From the NCBI GenBank assembly GCA_963843755.1, contig CAWJLS010000004.1:62001-126000 (forward strand): DNA of 64,000 nucleotides, given 5' to 3'. This DNA comes from CAWJLS01 sp963843755 (lineage in GTDB: Bacteria > Acidobacteriota > Thermoanaerobaculia > Multivoradales > DATKCC01). Under the pieces are notes generated by a model, which ran no database searches, had not been told where the DNA came from, and saw nothing but the letters and a program-made list of their open reading frames with translations. The position numbers and the translations under genes are program-made. Below, piece by piece: positions 28,969-38,905 of this stretch. Each line of letters opens with the position of its first letter. The stretch's first letter is position 1.

Positions 28969-29388
28969 CTACTGCTGGGACGTGACGATGAAGAAGGCCC
29001 GGTCGTCTTCGGTCCCCTTCGCGGCGGTCACGCTGCAGCGGATCGGGGTCGAGCCGTGCAGGTCCGGGCCGGTGGAGCCGGCCGGCTTGACGATGCGAGC
29101 CTCCAGAGTCACCGTGGTCTTCTCCAGGAAGCTGGTCCACAGGGTGATGAGGTACCGGGTGGACGGGCCGAGCGGCACCTGGGCCTTGGTCGTCGTGCCG
29201 GGCGCGCGATAGAGCTTGTCGTGCGGCAGGGTCACGCGCTCGGTGTCGGTGCCGGTGCTGATCGTCAGGACCGAGTCGAAGGCGCCCGCCTCACCTTCGA
29301 CCCAGATCTCGAACGTCGAGCCACCGGGGACGCGGTAGAAGTCGTAGAGCCGCTTGTCACATGGTTTGGCTTTCTGCTGATCGAGCAT
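28969..29388 (-). CDS. 139-aa protein of unknown function
   Basis: 139 aa from the ATG at 29388, which follows GAGAGGAG; a longer frame to 29556 is rejected for lack of a ribosome site and overlap with the divergent gene. No signal peptide or membrane helix. The sequence is rich in short beta-strand patterns (F-E-I-W-V-E-G, S-V-L-T-I-S-T-G, T-V-T-L-E-A-R-I-V), resembling a beta-sandwich. One N-terminal Cys (C10) and one late Cys. It is first in an operon with the barrel-like gene and divergent from the patatin gene by 166 bp. Confidence 0.6.
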   Translation of the reverse strand: MLDQQKAKPCDKRLYDFYRVPGGSTFEIWVEGEAGAFDSVLTISTGTDTERVTLPHDKLYRAPGTTTKAQVPLGPSTRYLITLWTSFLEKTTVTLEARIVKPAGSTGPDLHGSTPIRCSVTAAKGTEDDRAFFIVTSQQ

Positions 29389-29554
29389 GGTTTCGCTCCT
29401 CTCGAAAACGTGTGTGGTCACCCTACGTTCAGGCCGTGGGACGGACTCACCCCTGAGCTTTCTCTCGATCCTGGCTTCGAGCATCAATCGCTTGCAGGCT
29501 GAGAAGTTCCTCTCTCCAGTCCGTCCTGTCAGTTGGGACCTCGGGAGGGGGCGC

Positions 29555-32014
29555 ATGGGCGCAGACCGGGGTCGGGTCCTGAAAGGAGAGGCAGCGTTGA
29601 CGACAATCGAGGGCTTCCAATCGACCGGGGACGTTCGCGAGCTCCGCCTAGGGCTGGTCTGCTACGGCGGTGTTTCGCTCGCGATCTACATGCACGGCAT
29701 CACCAGCGAGCTCCACAAGCTGGTGGTCGCCTCGCGGGCTCTGGAGGAGGATTCCGAGAAGAATCCGTTCGACGAAGCCTCGACAGAGCACCACTACTGG
29801 GCGGCGCTCGCCAAGGCGCGGGACGAGGCCGGAGGGGTGACCACCCGCGTCGTCGTGGACACGATTTCCGGGACGTCCGCCGGAGGGATCAACGGCATCT
29901 TCCTGGCGAAGGCGCTCGCGCACGATCTGACGCAGGAGGAGCTCCGCGGGCTGTGGATGGAGCGGGCGGACAAGAAGCAGTTGGCGGGTGGAAAGATCAA
30001 GATCGCAGCGAAGGTGCTGGGCCTCCTCGCTGGCAGCCTCGTGCCATTTGTCAAGGCAAAGCCTCCGCTCAAGGGAGACGCCATGCTCGGCTGGTTGCTG
30101 GGAGCGCTCGAGGGAATGCGCCCGCGCCCGCGGTCAGGAGAAGGTGATCGGACGAGCTGTCTCTTGCCCGACGACCATGAGCTCCGGCTCTTCGTCACCA
30201 CCACCGACTTCTTCGGATACGCCCGCCGCATCCCGATCGCCGACCCGAAGGAGATCCGAGAGACACGGCATCGGCACGTGATGGAGTTCGGCCATCGACA
30301 GGCCGGGCAAACGGTGAGTCGAGATCAGCTCGGAACCTCGCACGACACGGCTCTCGCCTTTGCCGCACGCGCGACCTCGAGCTTCCCGGGTGCTTTCCCG
30401 CCGGTCAGCCTCGAGGACGTCAATCGGCGCCTTCGGGACATCGGACGGCCGGAAATCTCCCTCGATCCGGTGGTGCACGAGCTCTTCCGCGAGTACGAGC
30501 TCGAAGCGGCGGATCCTCGCCGGACGCACTTCGTGGACGGCGGTGTTCTCGACAACGCACCTTTCGGGCACACTATCCGGGCGATCTTCGAGCGGCCAGC
30601 CGGAGTGGAAGTGGACCGTCGGCTGCTCTACATCCAGCCCGACCCACGGTTCGAGCCACCGAACCCGAAAGAAGCCCCACCAGGCTGGGCGAAGACGATT
30701 TGGGGTGGGCTCTCGACGATCGCCGGATACCAACCGATCCTGGACGATCTGCTCGAGATCCGGGCGTTCAACGAGCGGGTGCGGCGCATTCGGCAGATGA
30801 TCGATCGCAGGGAAGAAGAGGTCGGAACCCTCTTGGCCGGGGCATTCGAGGGGCTCGAGGACTTCCATCTCGACCAAGGCCTTCCATCCGACGTGCCCCG
30901 GGAGCGCCTCGAGGGGCTCCGCGATCTCGTCCACCACAGAGCGCGGGACGCGGCCGGCTTTCTCTACGAGTCCTACTTCCAGCTCAAGGTCCACACGGTG
31001 GTCGGGCAGTTCGGGCGGGTGATCGCCCGGCTTTGCGAATACCCTCCGGAGTCGACCCAGGCCGACCTGGTGGCCCGGGTTGCGTACTGTTGGGCCGAAG
31101 AGCAGGGGCTGATCGGCCCGACGGCGGACCCCGACGGACAGCGCAGCCGCCAGCGGACCTTCCTCCAGACCTTCGATCTCGGGTATACGCGGCGACGGGT
31201 GCGGTTCGTCATCATGGCGGTCAACGAGATGTACGGGGACCTCTCCGCAGACGGAGACCGGCCGAATCGGGCCGACCTGGACCAGGCGAAGCGTGCTCTC
31301 TACCACCAGGGAGCCCGGCTCTCCGGAGTCATCCGGGGCGAGGCGCTGTCGGAGGAGATCAGGAGCTCCGTCCAGGACTGCTTCGGAGCCGACAAGCTGT
31401 CCCAGGAGGCCCTCTGGGAGGCTGGCGCTCTCGACGAGCTGGCGCTCGCCCTCTGTGAGCGTCATCGAGATCAGCTCGATGACCTCGAGGTCCGGCTCGG
31501 AAACGAGATTCAAGCGGTCCGGGAAGGCTTCCGGAGCGACCTCTACGAGACCTTCCGTGAGCTGACCGCGTCGTGGAGCTCCGACAAGCGCCGGCGTGTC
31601 GTGGTGCGCTACCTCGGCTTCCCCTTCTGGGATGCGCTGATCTACCCGCTCCAGCGACTGTCGGACGTCGGAGAGCTGGACGAGGTCGACGTCGTGCGGA
31701 TCAGCCCGTTGGACGCGGTCGCCCTCGCCGGCGCCGACACCTCGCCGGACGACCTCGTGACGGGGAAGGTCAAGGGAGTCGGGACAGGTCACTTCGCAGC
31801 GTTCCTCAAGCGCTGGTATCGCGAGAACGACTTCCTGTGGGGGCGCCTCGACGGAGTTGAGCGCTTGCTGACGGTCGTCCTCGGTCGCCGTCCGACCGCT
31901 GCGGAGATCAAGCCGGCCCTTTCGGCGATCCTCGACGAGGAGCGCGGCTTGGCGACGGAGGGGAAGACGAGGAAGCAGATGAAGAAGATCCGGAAGAAGA
32001 TCGCGGCGCTCTAG
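29555..32014 (+). CDS. Patatin-like phospholipase (TIGR03607/DUF3376 type)
   Basis: 819 aa from the ATG at 29555 (GGGAGGGGG upstream). A TTG at 29597 with an excellent AAAGGAG site is a serious alternative start. The patatin domain shows the oxyanion loop Y-G-G-V-S-L-A-I-Y-M-H-G (about 37-48), the nucleophile elbow G-T-S-A-G-G (about 105) and the Asp dyad partner V-D-G-G-V-L-D-N (about 327). The long helical C-terminal region fits the DUF3376 extension of patatin-related proteins. It should hydrolyse phospholipid acyl esters. A basic C-terminus (K-Q-M-K-K-I-R-K-K) may bind membrane. Divergent from the 139-aa gene. Confidence 0.85.
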   Translation: MGADRGRVLKGEAALTTIEGFQSTGDVRELRLGLVCYGGVSLAIYMHGITSELHKLVVASRALEEDSEKNPFDEASTEHHYWAALAKARDEAGGVTTRVVVDTISGTSAGGINGIFLAKALAHDLTQEELRGLWMERADKKQLAGGKIKIAAKVLGLLAGSLVPFVKAKPPLKGDAMLGWLLGALEGMRPRPRSGEGDRTSCLLPDDHELRLFVTTTDFFGYARRIPIADPKEIRETRHRHVMEFGHRQAGQTVSRDQLGTSHDTALAFAARATSSFPGAFPPVSLEDVNRRLRDIGRPEISLDPVVHELFREYELEAADPRRTHFVDGGVLDNAPFGHTIRAIFERPAGVEVDRRLLYIQPDPRFEPPNPKEAPPGWAKTIWGGLSTIAGYQPILDDLLEIRAFNERVRRIRQMIDRREEEVGTLLAGAFEGLEDFHLDQGLPSDVPRERLEGLRDLVHHRARDAAGFLYESYFQLKVHTVVGQFGRVIARLCEYPPESTQADLVARVAYCWAEEQGLIGPTADPDGQRSRQRTFLQTFDLGYTRRRVRFVIMAVNEMYGDLSADGDRPNRADLDQAKRALYHQGARLSGVIRGEALSEEIRSSVQDCFGADKLSQEALWEAGALDELALALCERHRDQLDDLEVRLGNEIQAVREGFRSDLYETFRELTASWSSDKRRRVVVRYLGFPFWDALIYPLQRLSDVGELDEVDVVRISPLDAVALAGADTSPDDLVTGKVKGVGTGHFAAFLKRWYRENDFLWGRLDGVERLLTVVLGRRPTAAEIKPALSAILDEERGLATEGKTRKQMKKIRKKIAAL

Positions 32015-32095
32015 AGCCGGCCGGTCCGAGTCGATACCGACGGAGTCATGGAGCACCTTCTGTCGTGGTTGCGTCGGTCAGGTCGGGGCGACGGC

Positions 32096-32833
32096 TCAGC
32101 GCCGCCGGTTCTCGGACCAGTAGAGCCTGCCCGCGAGGCGGTCGATGGGCAGGCGGAGGAGGCCGGCGAGCCAGAGGGCGATGTCGAGGGCGAAGATGCG
32201 CAGGACGCCGCCGTCCTCGAAGCGGCGGGCCGAAGCGGTGACCGGCAGCGGGACGAGGGCGAGCCGGCCGAGGCGCTTGAGGCGCCGGCAGAGCTGGGCG
32301 GATTCGAGGATGCGGGCGCCGCGGAAGCCGCCGACGCGGTGCCACGCCTCCGCCCGGACGAAGAGGCCCTGGTCGCCGTAGAAGAGCCGGCTCCACCGGT
32401 AGCGGATGCGGTCGACGACCTCGATCAGGCGCAGGCGCCAGCCGGGGCCGTCCCGGCCGGCCCCGTCCCCGCCGGCTTCGCCGAAGCGCAGCTCGAAGCC
32501 GCCGCCGACCACCGCCGGATCGGCGAGCGCCTCCGCGACGGCCAGGTCCCAGCCCTCGGGCAGCCCGCAGTCGGCGTCGAGGAAGAGGAGCACGTCGCCT
32601 TCGGCCTCCTGGCCGCCGGCGTCCGCCGCCGCGCCCCGGCTATCGAGGGCGGGGTCGACGACCACCCGGCACCCGAGCGCTCGTGCCACCTCCGCCGTTC
32701 GGTCCGCCGACCCGCAGTCCGCCACGACGATCTCGGAGGCGCCACCTCCCCGCGCTCCCTCCCGGGCCGAGGCCACCGCCGCCGGCAGCCAGCGCTCTTC
32801 GTTCAGGGTCGGGATGACGATCGAAGTCCGCAC
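32096..32833 (-). CDS. Family 2 glycosyltransferase (TIGR04283-like)
   Basis: 245 aa. It begins S-I-V-I-P-T-L-N-E-E-R-W-L and has V-V-A-D-C-G-S-A-D-R-T and L-F-L-D-A-D-C, the GT-A nucleotide-sugar and D-x-D metal motifs. G-D-Q-G-L-F-V-R and a later G-A-R-I-L-E-S-A-Q-L match the short GT2 group often linked to selenium-domain or rSAM genes. The C-terminus has a hydrophobic amphipathic helix (L-D-I-A-L-W-L-A-G-L-L). A short Gly/Asp-rich insert (G-G-D-G-A-G-R-D-G-P-G) sits mid-protein. Acceptor unknown. Convergent with the patatin gene across 81 bp. Confidence 0.85.
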   Translation of the reverse strand: MRTSIVIPTLNEERWLPAAVASAREGARGGGASEIVVADCGSADRTAEVARALGCRVVVDPALDSRGAAADAGGQEAEGDVLLFLDADCGLPEGWDLAVAEALADPAVVGGGFELRFGEAGGDGAGRDGPGWRLRLIEVVDRIRYRWSRLFYGDQGLFVRAEAWHRVGGFRGARILESAQLCRRLKRLGRLALVPLPVTASARRFEDGGVLRIFALDIALWLAGLLRLPIDRLAGRLYWSENRRR

Positions 32834-32854
32834 GACGACAGGTTAGCGTCCGCG

Positions 32855-33052
32855 CGAGATGCTGGCCTGCACTCTGCATGAGACGCCGTAGCGAGAGCCG
32901 CCAGTGCGTGTGAGATCAGGGCGCACACAGCGATGCGCGACGCAGGCGTACTGTACGGTACGTCGAGGAGCAAAGAGCGAGTACGCCCTGAGATTGCGTG
33001 CAATGGCCGCTCGCAGTAGGTGGCTCATGAAGAGTGCAGGCCAGGATCTCCG
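32855..33052. mobile_element. ~200-bp palindromic MITE-like element
   Basis: CTGGCCTGCACTCT at 32862-32875 recurs inverted as AGAGTGCAGGCCAG at 33031-33044. Similarity extends outward and inward: CATGAG/CTCATG, then CAGGGCG near 32917 against CGCCCTG near 32984, to a centre at CGTACTGTACGGTACG (about 32950-32965). The whole unit is one imperfect inverted repeat without a plausible gene. TCCGCG flanks both sides and may be a target duplication, though it partly overlaps the repeat ends. This is the layout of a non-autonomous miniature transposable element. Confidence 0.6.
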
Positions 33053-33401
33053 CGTGACCGCTTCGGCGGCCCTACTACCGTGAGGACTGGATAAGCTTCC
33101 GGGGTGAGCGCCACCGAACCGACCGGCCCTTCGCGGGGCGACCTCGTGCTTGTCCCGGTGCCGGGCCTCACCGTGCGTCCGCTGCCCGACGGGCGGCTGT
33201 TCGTCGCGGTGAGCGGCGGCGCGGCCCCGGGGCGCATGCTCGCGCTGGGCGGCGTCTCGGAGGCCGACCTGCGGTTCGTGCTCGACCGTCTCGACGGCCG
33301 CAGGAGCGTCGACCAGGTGCTCGACCGGGTGGCGGCCACCGAGGAGGAGCGGGTCGCGGTGCGCGGCCTGCTGGCGCTGCTGGCAGGGCGGGGGCTCCTT
33401 T

Positions 33402-33457
33402 TCGAGCCCGTCGAGCCCGTCGAGCCTGTCGATCCTGTCGATCTTGTCGATCTTGTC
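33402..33457 (+). repeat. 9-bp tandem repeat, six copies, in halogenase gene
   Basis: Six near-identical 9-bp units of the type TCGAGCCCG/TCGATCTTG encode E-P-V-E-P-V-D-P-V-D-L-V-D-L-V at the junction between the N-terminal domain and the FAD domain. Confidence 0.9.
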
Positions 33458-33942
33458 AGGGCGACCGCCGGCCCGCCGGCAGGCGGCGGCGGAGGTGGGG
33501 CCGAGTCGCTTGCGAGAGCCGGGCAGCGGCGGGCCCACCCACCGGAGGTCTCCGACCTCGGCACCAAGCCGCGAACCGTCGGCATCGTCGGTGGCGGGAC
33601 CGCCGGGTACCTGGCTGCGCTGGCGCTCCGCCGGGTCCACCCGGAGATCGCGGTCACCCTCATCGAGTCGCCCGACGTGCCGGTGATCGGGGTCGGCGAG
33701 GCGACCACGCCGCTCCTGCTCCAGTTCCTCCACGCCGACCTGGGGCTCGACGTCCACCGGCTCTTCCGGGAGGTCGCCCCGACCCTGAAGCTCGGCATCC
33801 GCTTCGCCTGGGGGTCGGGCGACGGCTTCTCCTACCCGTTCGGGGCGCTCGACCTGGCGCCGTTCGTCCCGCGGGCTGGGGAGGAGGGGCCGCCGCCGCT
33901 GGACGAGTGCTCGCTCGGCGCCGCGCTGATGGCGGCGCGGCG

Positions 33943-33960
33943 TCTTCCGATCTTCCGATC
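33943..33960 (+). repeat. 8-bp tandem duplication causing the halogenase frameshift
   Basis: TCTTCCGA occurs twice head to tail (33943-33950, 33951-33958) followed by TC. Eight is not a multiple of three; deleting one unit joins the two halogenase reading frames exactly, giving R-R-L-P-I-P-P-V-L across the join. Confidence 0.9.
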
Positions 33961-34734
33961 CCGCCGGTTCTGCCGGCTCAGCCGGGTCGGCCGGAGGACG
34001 GGGCCTCCTCCGGGGCCCTGCGCTCGATGCTGGGCACCGAGGTCGCCTACCACCTGGACAGCCGGCGGTTCACGAGCTACCTCGTCGGCCGGGCGGAGGC
34101 GGCGGGTGTCACCCGGCTGCGGGCGACGGTCGGTGAGGTGGAGTGGGTCGAGGGGGCGGCCGGCGGTCGCGAGGTCGCCGCGCTTCACCTGACCGACGGC
34201 CGGCGCCTGGCGTTCGACCTCTATCTCGACTGCTCCGGCTTCCGGTCGTTGCTGGTGGGGGCGGGCTCGGACGGGCAGGCCGCGCCGTTTCTCGGCTACC
34301 AGCGGTCGCTGTTCACCGACGGCGCGGTCATCGGCTGCGTGCCCCGGTCCGACCGGCACGGGGAGACGGTGCGGTCGGATCGTCCGCTCCGACCGCTCCG
34401 ACCCCATACCGTCGCGACCACCCGCGAGGCCGGCTGGTCGTGGTTCATTCCCCAGATGGAGGAGGACCACGTCGGCTCGGTGTTCTGCTCGGCGTACACG
34501 ACGCCGGAGCGGGTCGAGGCCGAGCTGCGGGCCGCCCACCCGGGGCTCACCGCCGCGCGAACTCTCCGCTTCCGCTCGGGCCGGCGGGACTGGTTCTGGC
34601 GTGGCAACGTGGTCGCCCTCGGCAACGCCTACGGCTTCGTCGAGCCGCTCGAGTCGACCGCCATCCACCTGGCGATCCGCCAGATCCTGCTGCTGATCGA
34701 CCACCTGCCCCTGCCCCCCGCCGAGACGGAGGAC

Positions 34735-34770
34735 GGGACCGGGACCGGGACTGGGACTGGGACTGGGACC
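34735..34770 (+). repeat. 6-bp tandem repeat, six copies, in halogenase gene
   Basis: Six copies of GGGACC/GGGACT encode an alternating Gly-Thr run inside the C-terminal half of the halogenase, between two conserved helices. Confidence 0.92.
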
Positions 34771-35414
34771 GGTGGCGCGCGGAGGGCGCTCCTGGAGCGG
34801 CTGAACCGCCGCGTGGCCGACCACTGGGACTACGTCGCCTGGTTCCTGGCCCTCCACTTCAAGTTCAACCGCCGGCTGGACACCCCCTTCTGGCGCGCCT
34901 GCCGGGAGGAGGTGGACGTCTCCCGGCACGAAGAGCTGATCGAGGCGTTCCACACGCGCGGCCTGCTGTCCGGCCCCGCGCCCGGCGCCGCCGGGTCGCC
35001 CGACCCGGCGAGCTCCTTCGCCTACCCCGACCCGCTCTGGGGACCGGAAGGGATCGACGTCCTCCTGCTCGGCCAGGGCGTTCCCTGCCCCGCTCCGGAC
35101 TGGCCGGCCGCGACCGCGTCCCCGGGCGGCCGATCGCCGAGCCGTCGGGCCGCCCGCCGCGTCCTGGTGGATGAAGCCCTGCCGGCCGCCGACGCCCTCG
35201 GCCTGCTCCGCACGCGGCCCGAGCTGCTCGAAAGCCTGGCGGAAGCGTTCCGCCGCCACGGCCCGGCGTCCGCCGTTCTGGCGGAGCGGGCGGAGCGGGC
35301 CGAGCGGGCAGACCAACGATAGGCCCGTCCCCGATCCAGTTCCTCCGAAAACTCGACGCCCGCGACACCGTACACTCCTAGCAGCCCGACCTCACCATTC
35401 GAAAAGGAACCCCC

Positions 35415-38400
35415 ATGCACCTACGAAGCTCGTCCGTCCGTCCCCGTGTGCCTGCAGCCGGTAAGGCCAGGCCGACCACCGGCCCGTGGTCCGTGCTCCC
35501 GCTCCTGCTGGCCGCGCTGCTCGCCGTCGGCGCCCTGCCGGCGGCCGCCGCCGAGGCGGTGCCGACCGATGCCAGCCTCACCCGGTTGCTCCGCTACCCG
35601 GACATCGAGGGCGACACGATCGTCTTCGTCTACGCCGGCGACATCTGGACGGTCGGTGCGAAGGGCGGCATCGCCCGGCGCCTGACCTCCGACGACGGGC
35701 TGGAGCTCTTCCCGAAGCTCTCCCCGGACGGCCGCTGGGTCGCCTTCACCGGTGAGTACAGCGGCACGCCCCAGGTCTACGTCATCTCGATCGACGGTGG
35801 CCAGCCGCGCCAGATCACCTTCCGCAACGACGTCGGCCCGCTGCCGGCCCGCGGCGGCGTCGACAACCGGGTGATCGACTGGACGCCGGACGGCAAGCGC
35901 ATCGTCTACCTGCCCCACCGGACGCCGTGGAGCGATCGGCTGGGGGTGCCGTACTCGGTGCCGGCCGCGGGTGGCATGGAAGAGCCGCTCGGCCCGCCCC
36001 GCGGCGGCGGCGGCATGCTCTCGCCCGACGGCACCAAGCTCGTCTACACGCCGATCGAGCGCGAGTTCCGGACCTGGAAGCGCTACCACGGTGGCCAGGC
36101 CCAGGACGTGTGGATCTACGACTTCGACGGCCCGTCGGCGAAGCGCCTGACCGACTACGACGGCACCGACAACCAGCCGGTCTGGATCGGCGACACGATC
36201 TACTTCGCCTCGGACCGCAACGGCGGCAAGCTGAACCTCTTCGCCCTGCCGGCCGACGCTCCCGAGGGGGCGACGCCGCGCCAGGTGACCCATCACGACA
36301 CCTGGGACGTGCTCTGGGTGAGCGCCGGCAGCCACGCCGCGGTCTACGAGGCGGGCGGCTGGATCTGGCGCTTCGACCCGGCGACGGAGACCACCGCGCC
36401 GGTGCCGATCAAGGTCTTCGGCGACTTCAAGGCCACTCTGCCCCACTTCATGAACGTCAAGGACGACATCCAGGGCGGCGACATCTCGCCGAGCGGCGCG
36501 CGGGCCCTGTTCGCCGCCCGGGGGGATCTGTTCACCGTGCCGGCCGAGCACGGCTCGATCCGCAACCTCACCCGCAGCCAGGGCGTCCGCGAGCGCGACC
36601 CGGTCTGGTCGCCGGACGGCCGCCAGGTCGCCTACTGGAGCGACCGCACCGGCGAGTACGAGCTCTACGTGCGGCCGGCCGACGGCAGCGGCGAGGAGCG
36701 CCGGGTGACCGACGACGGCACCGACGTGACCACCTGGCGCTACCAGGCGGTCTGGTCGCCGGACAGCACCAAGCTCGCCTACGGCGACCGGAAGGCCCGG
36801 CTGCGGGTGATCGACGTCGCGAGCGGTGCGATCACCGACGTCGACCGCGACCCGAACGAGGACATCACCGACTACACCTGGTCGCCGGACAGCCGCTGGC
36901 TGGCCTACTCGAAGACGGGTGACAACCACCTGCCGAGCATCTGGGTCGCCTCGCTGGCCGACGGCGCCACCCACCAGCTCACCGGCGACGCCACCGGCGA
37001 CAGCTCGCCGGCCTGGGACCCCAAGGGCCGGTACCTCTACTTCCTGTCCAACCGCGACTACAACCTGACCTTCAGCGGCTACGAGTTCGACTTCCTCTAC
37101 ACCCACCCGACCCGGGTCTACGTCGGCCTGCTGACCGACGACTCGCCGGCGCTCTTCCTGCCGAAGGACGACGAGGAGCCGGCCGGCGCCGACGAGAAGA
37201 AGATGGCCGACAAGGGCGACGGCAACGGCAAGGCCGCCGGCAAGAAGGGCGACGCCACGCTCAAGAACGGGGAGAAGGGCGAGAAGGAGGAGATGAAGAT
37301 CGCCGTCGACCCGAACGGCTTCGACCGGCGGGTCCGGGCCCTTCCCGGCTCGGCGGGCGACTACCGCTCGCTGGCCGGCGTCGGGGCAGGGGTCCTCTAT
37401 CTCGAGGGCCAGGGTCCGGCCGCCAAGCTCCAGCTCTTCGACCTGGAGGCCCAGGAGGCGAAGACGATTCTCGACGGCGTGGCGGCGTACCAGCTCGCCG
37501 CCGGCGGCGAGAAGGTCGGCTACGTCGCCTTCGGTCCGGGCGGCCAGACTTACGGCATCGCGCCGATCCAGCCGGGCCAGAAGGTCGACGCCACCAAGCT
37601 CGACCTCTCCGGCATGGAGATGCAGATCGATCCGCGCGCCGAGTGGCACCAGGAGCTCGTCGACGCCTGGCGCATCCTGCGGGACTGGTTCTACAGCCCC
37701 GGCATGAACGGCGTCGACTGGCAGGCCAAGCGGGAGCAGTACGAGCCGCTGGTCGACTCCCTGGCGCACCGGAGCGACCTGGACTACATCCTCGGCGAGC
37801 TGGGGGGGAGCTCTCTGCCGGCCACGTCTACGTCCAGCCGAACGACGACTGGCAGGTGCCGCGGCAGGAGAACGCCCTGCTCGGCGCGGACTTCGAGGCC
37901 GACCCGTCCGGCTACTTCCGGGTGCAGAAGATCTACCCCGGCGAGAACTGGGACGACGACTTCCGGTCGCCGCTCACCGAGCCGGGGGTCAACGTCCACG
38001 AGGGCGACCTGATCCTGGCGATCGACGGCGTCTCGACCAAGGGCGTGGCCAACGTCTTCAGCCTGCTCCAGGCCAAGGGCGGCCAGATGGTCTCGCTCGA
38101 GGTCGCCTCGGACGCCTCCGGCAAGGACTCCCATGTCGAGCGGGTCCACCCGATCACGCGGGAGACGAACCTGCGCTACCTCGACTGGGTCAAGTCGCGC
38201 CAGGAGTACGTGCGGAAGAAGTCGGGCGGCCGGATCGGCTACATCCACCTGCCGGACACCGCCTTCGCGGGCACCCGCGAGCTGTGGAAGGGCTTCTACG
38301 CCCAGTCGAACAAGGACGCGCTGATCCTCGACGACCGCTACAACGGCGGCGGCTTCATCCCGTTCGGCATGATCCAACTGCTCGAGCGCCCGTTCATGTC

Positions 38401-38827
38401 CTACTGGGTGCGCCGCAACGTCGCGCCGAACACCACGCCGGGCTTCGTCCACCGCGGCCCGAAGGCGATGCTGACCAACGGCAACGCCGGCTCCGGCGGC
38501 GACGCCCTGCCGTTCTACTTCCGGCAGCAGAAGCTGGGGCCGGTGATCGGCACCCGCACCTGGGGCGGCCTGATCGGGCTCTCCGGCAACCCGCCCCTGG
38601 TCGACGGCGGCACGGTGACGGCGCCGAGCTTCCGCTTCGTCACCCCCGACGGCATGTTCGCGGTCGAGGGCCACGGCGTGGCGCCGGACATCGAGGTGAT
38701 CGACCGGCCCGACCTGGTGGCCAAGGGCATCGATCCGTCGCTCGACAAGGCGATCGAGGTTCTGCTCGAGAAGCTGAAGGAGAACCCGCCGAAGCCGCTG
38801 GTCGTGCCGGAGTCGCCGGGCAACTAG
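35415..38827 (+). pseudogene. Tricorn-type protease (beta-propeller, PDZ, S41 peptidase), frameshifted at a G tract
   Basis: The signal peptide (L-L-L-A-A-L-L-A-V-G-A-L-P-A-A-A-A) is followed by WD40/TolB-like propeller repeats (S-P-D-G-R-W-V-A-F and variants) to about residue 690, a Lys/Glu-rich linker, then the C1 region. At 37802-37808 a G7 tract ends the first frame; an eighth G would continue as G-E-L-S-A-G-H-V-Y-V, with the catalytic His. The second frame (to 38827) holds the PDZ domain, D-D-R-Y-N-G-G-G and N-A-G-S-G-G-D with the nucleophile Ser. Restored length is 1137 aa, normal for exported tricorn homologues that degrade peptides. Without repair the protease part is lost. Confidence 0.85.
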
Positions 38828-38866
38828 GCGCAGGGCACCTGGTCGGCGAGAGAGTGAGGCTGGCCG

Positions 38867-38905
38867 CACGCCTCCCCGGGGTCCGGTGGGTTCCGGGGAG
38901 GCGTG
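38867..38905 (+). terminator. Terminator-like hairpin after the tricorn gene
   Basis: CACGCCTCCCCGG (38867-38879) pairs perfectly with 38893-38905 around a 13-nt loop, 40 bp after the stop codon. No T-tract follows, only GTCGTCTTCG. Confidence 0.6.

Larger units (their letters stand above)
33104..35322 (+). pseudogene. Flavin-dependent (tryptophan-type) halogenase with N-terminal PqqD/RRE-like domain, frameshifted
   Basis: Two frames carry one protein. Frame A (33104 to about 33955) holds an N-terminal ~110-aa winged-helix-like domain, the FAD motif G-G-G-T-A-G-Y (about 162), V-G-E-A-T-T-P and T-L-K-L-G-I-R-F with the likely catalytic Lys. Frame B (from about 33950 to 35322) holds Y-H-L-D-S-R-R-F, the halogenase signature G-W-S-W-F-I-P (about 441) and G-F-V-E-P-L-E-S-T. 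An 8-bp tandem duplication at 33943-33960 separates them; removing one copy restores a single 736-aa frame. The gene also carries three in-frame repeat tracts. It is either inactivated, phase-variable or an assembly fault. Confidence 0.8.

Noticed and set aside
32803..33003. 66-codon minus-strand frame inside the palindromic element
   Set aside because: It lies within the inverted repeat, has no ribosome site and reads as a by-product of the palindrome.
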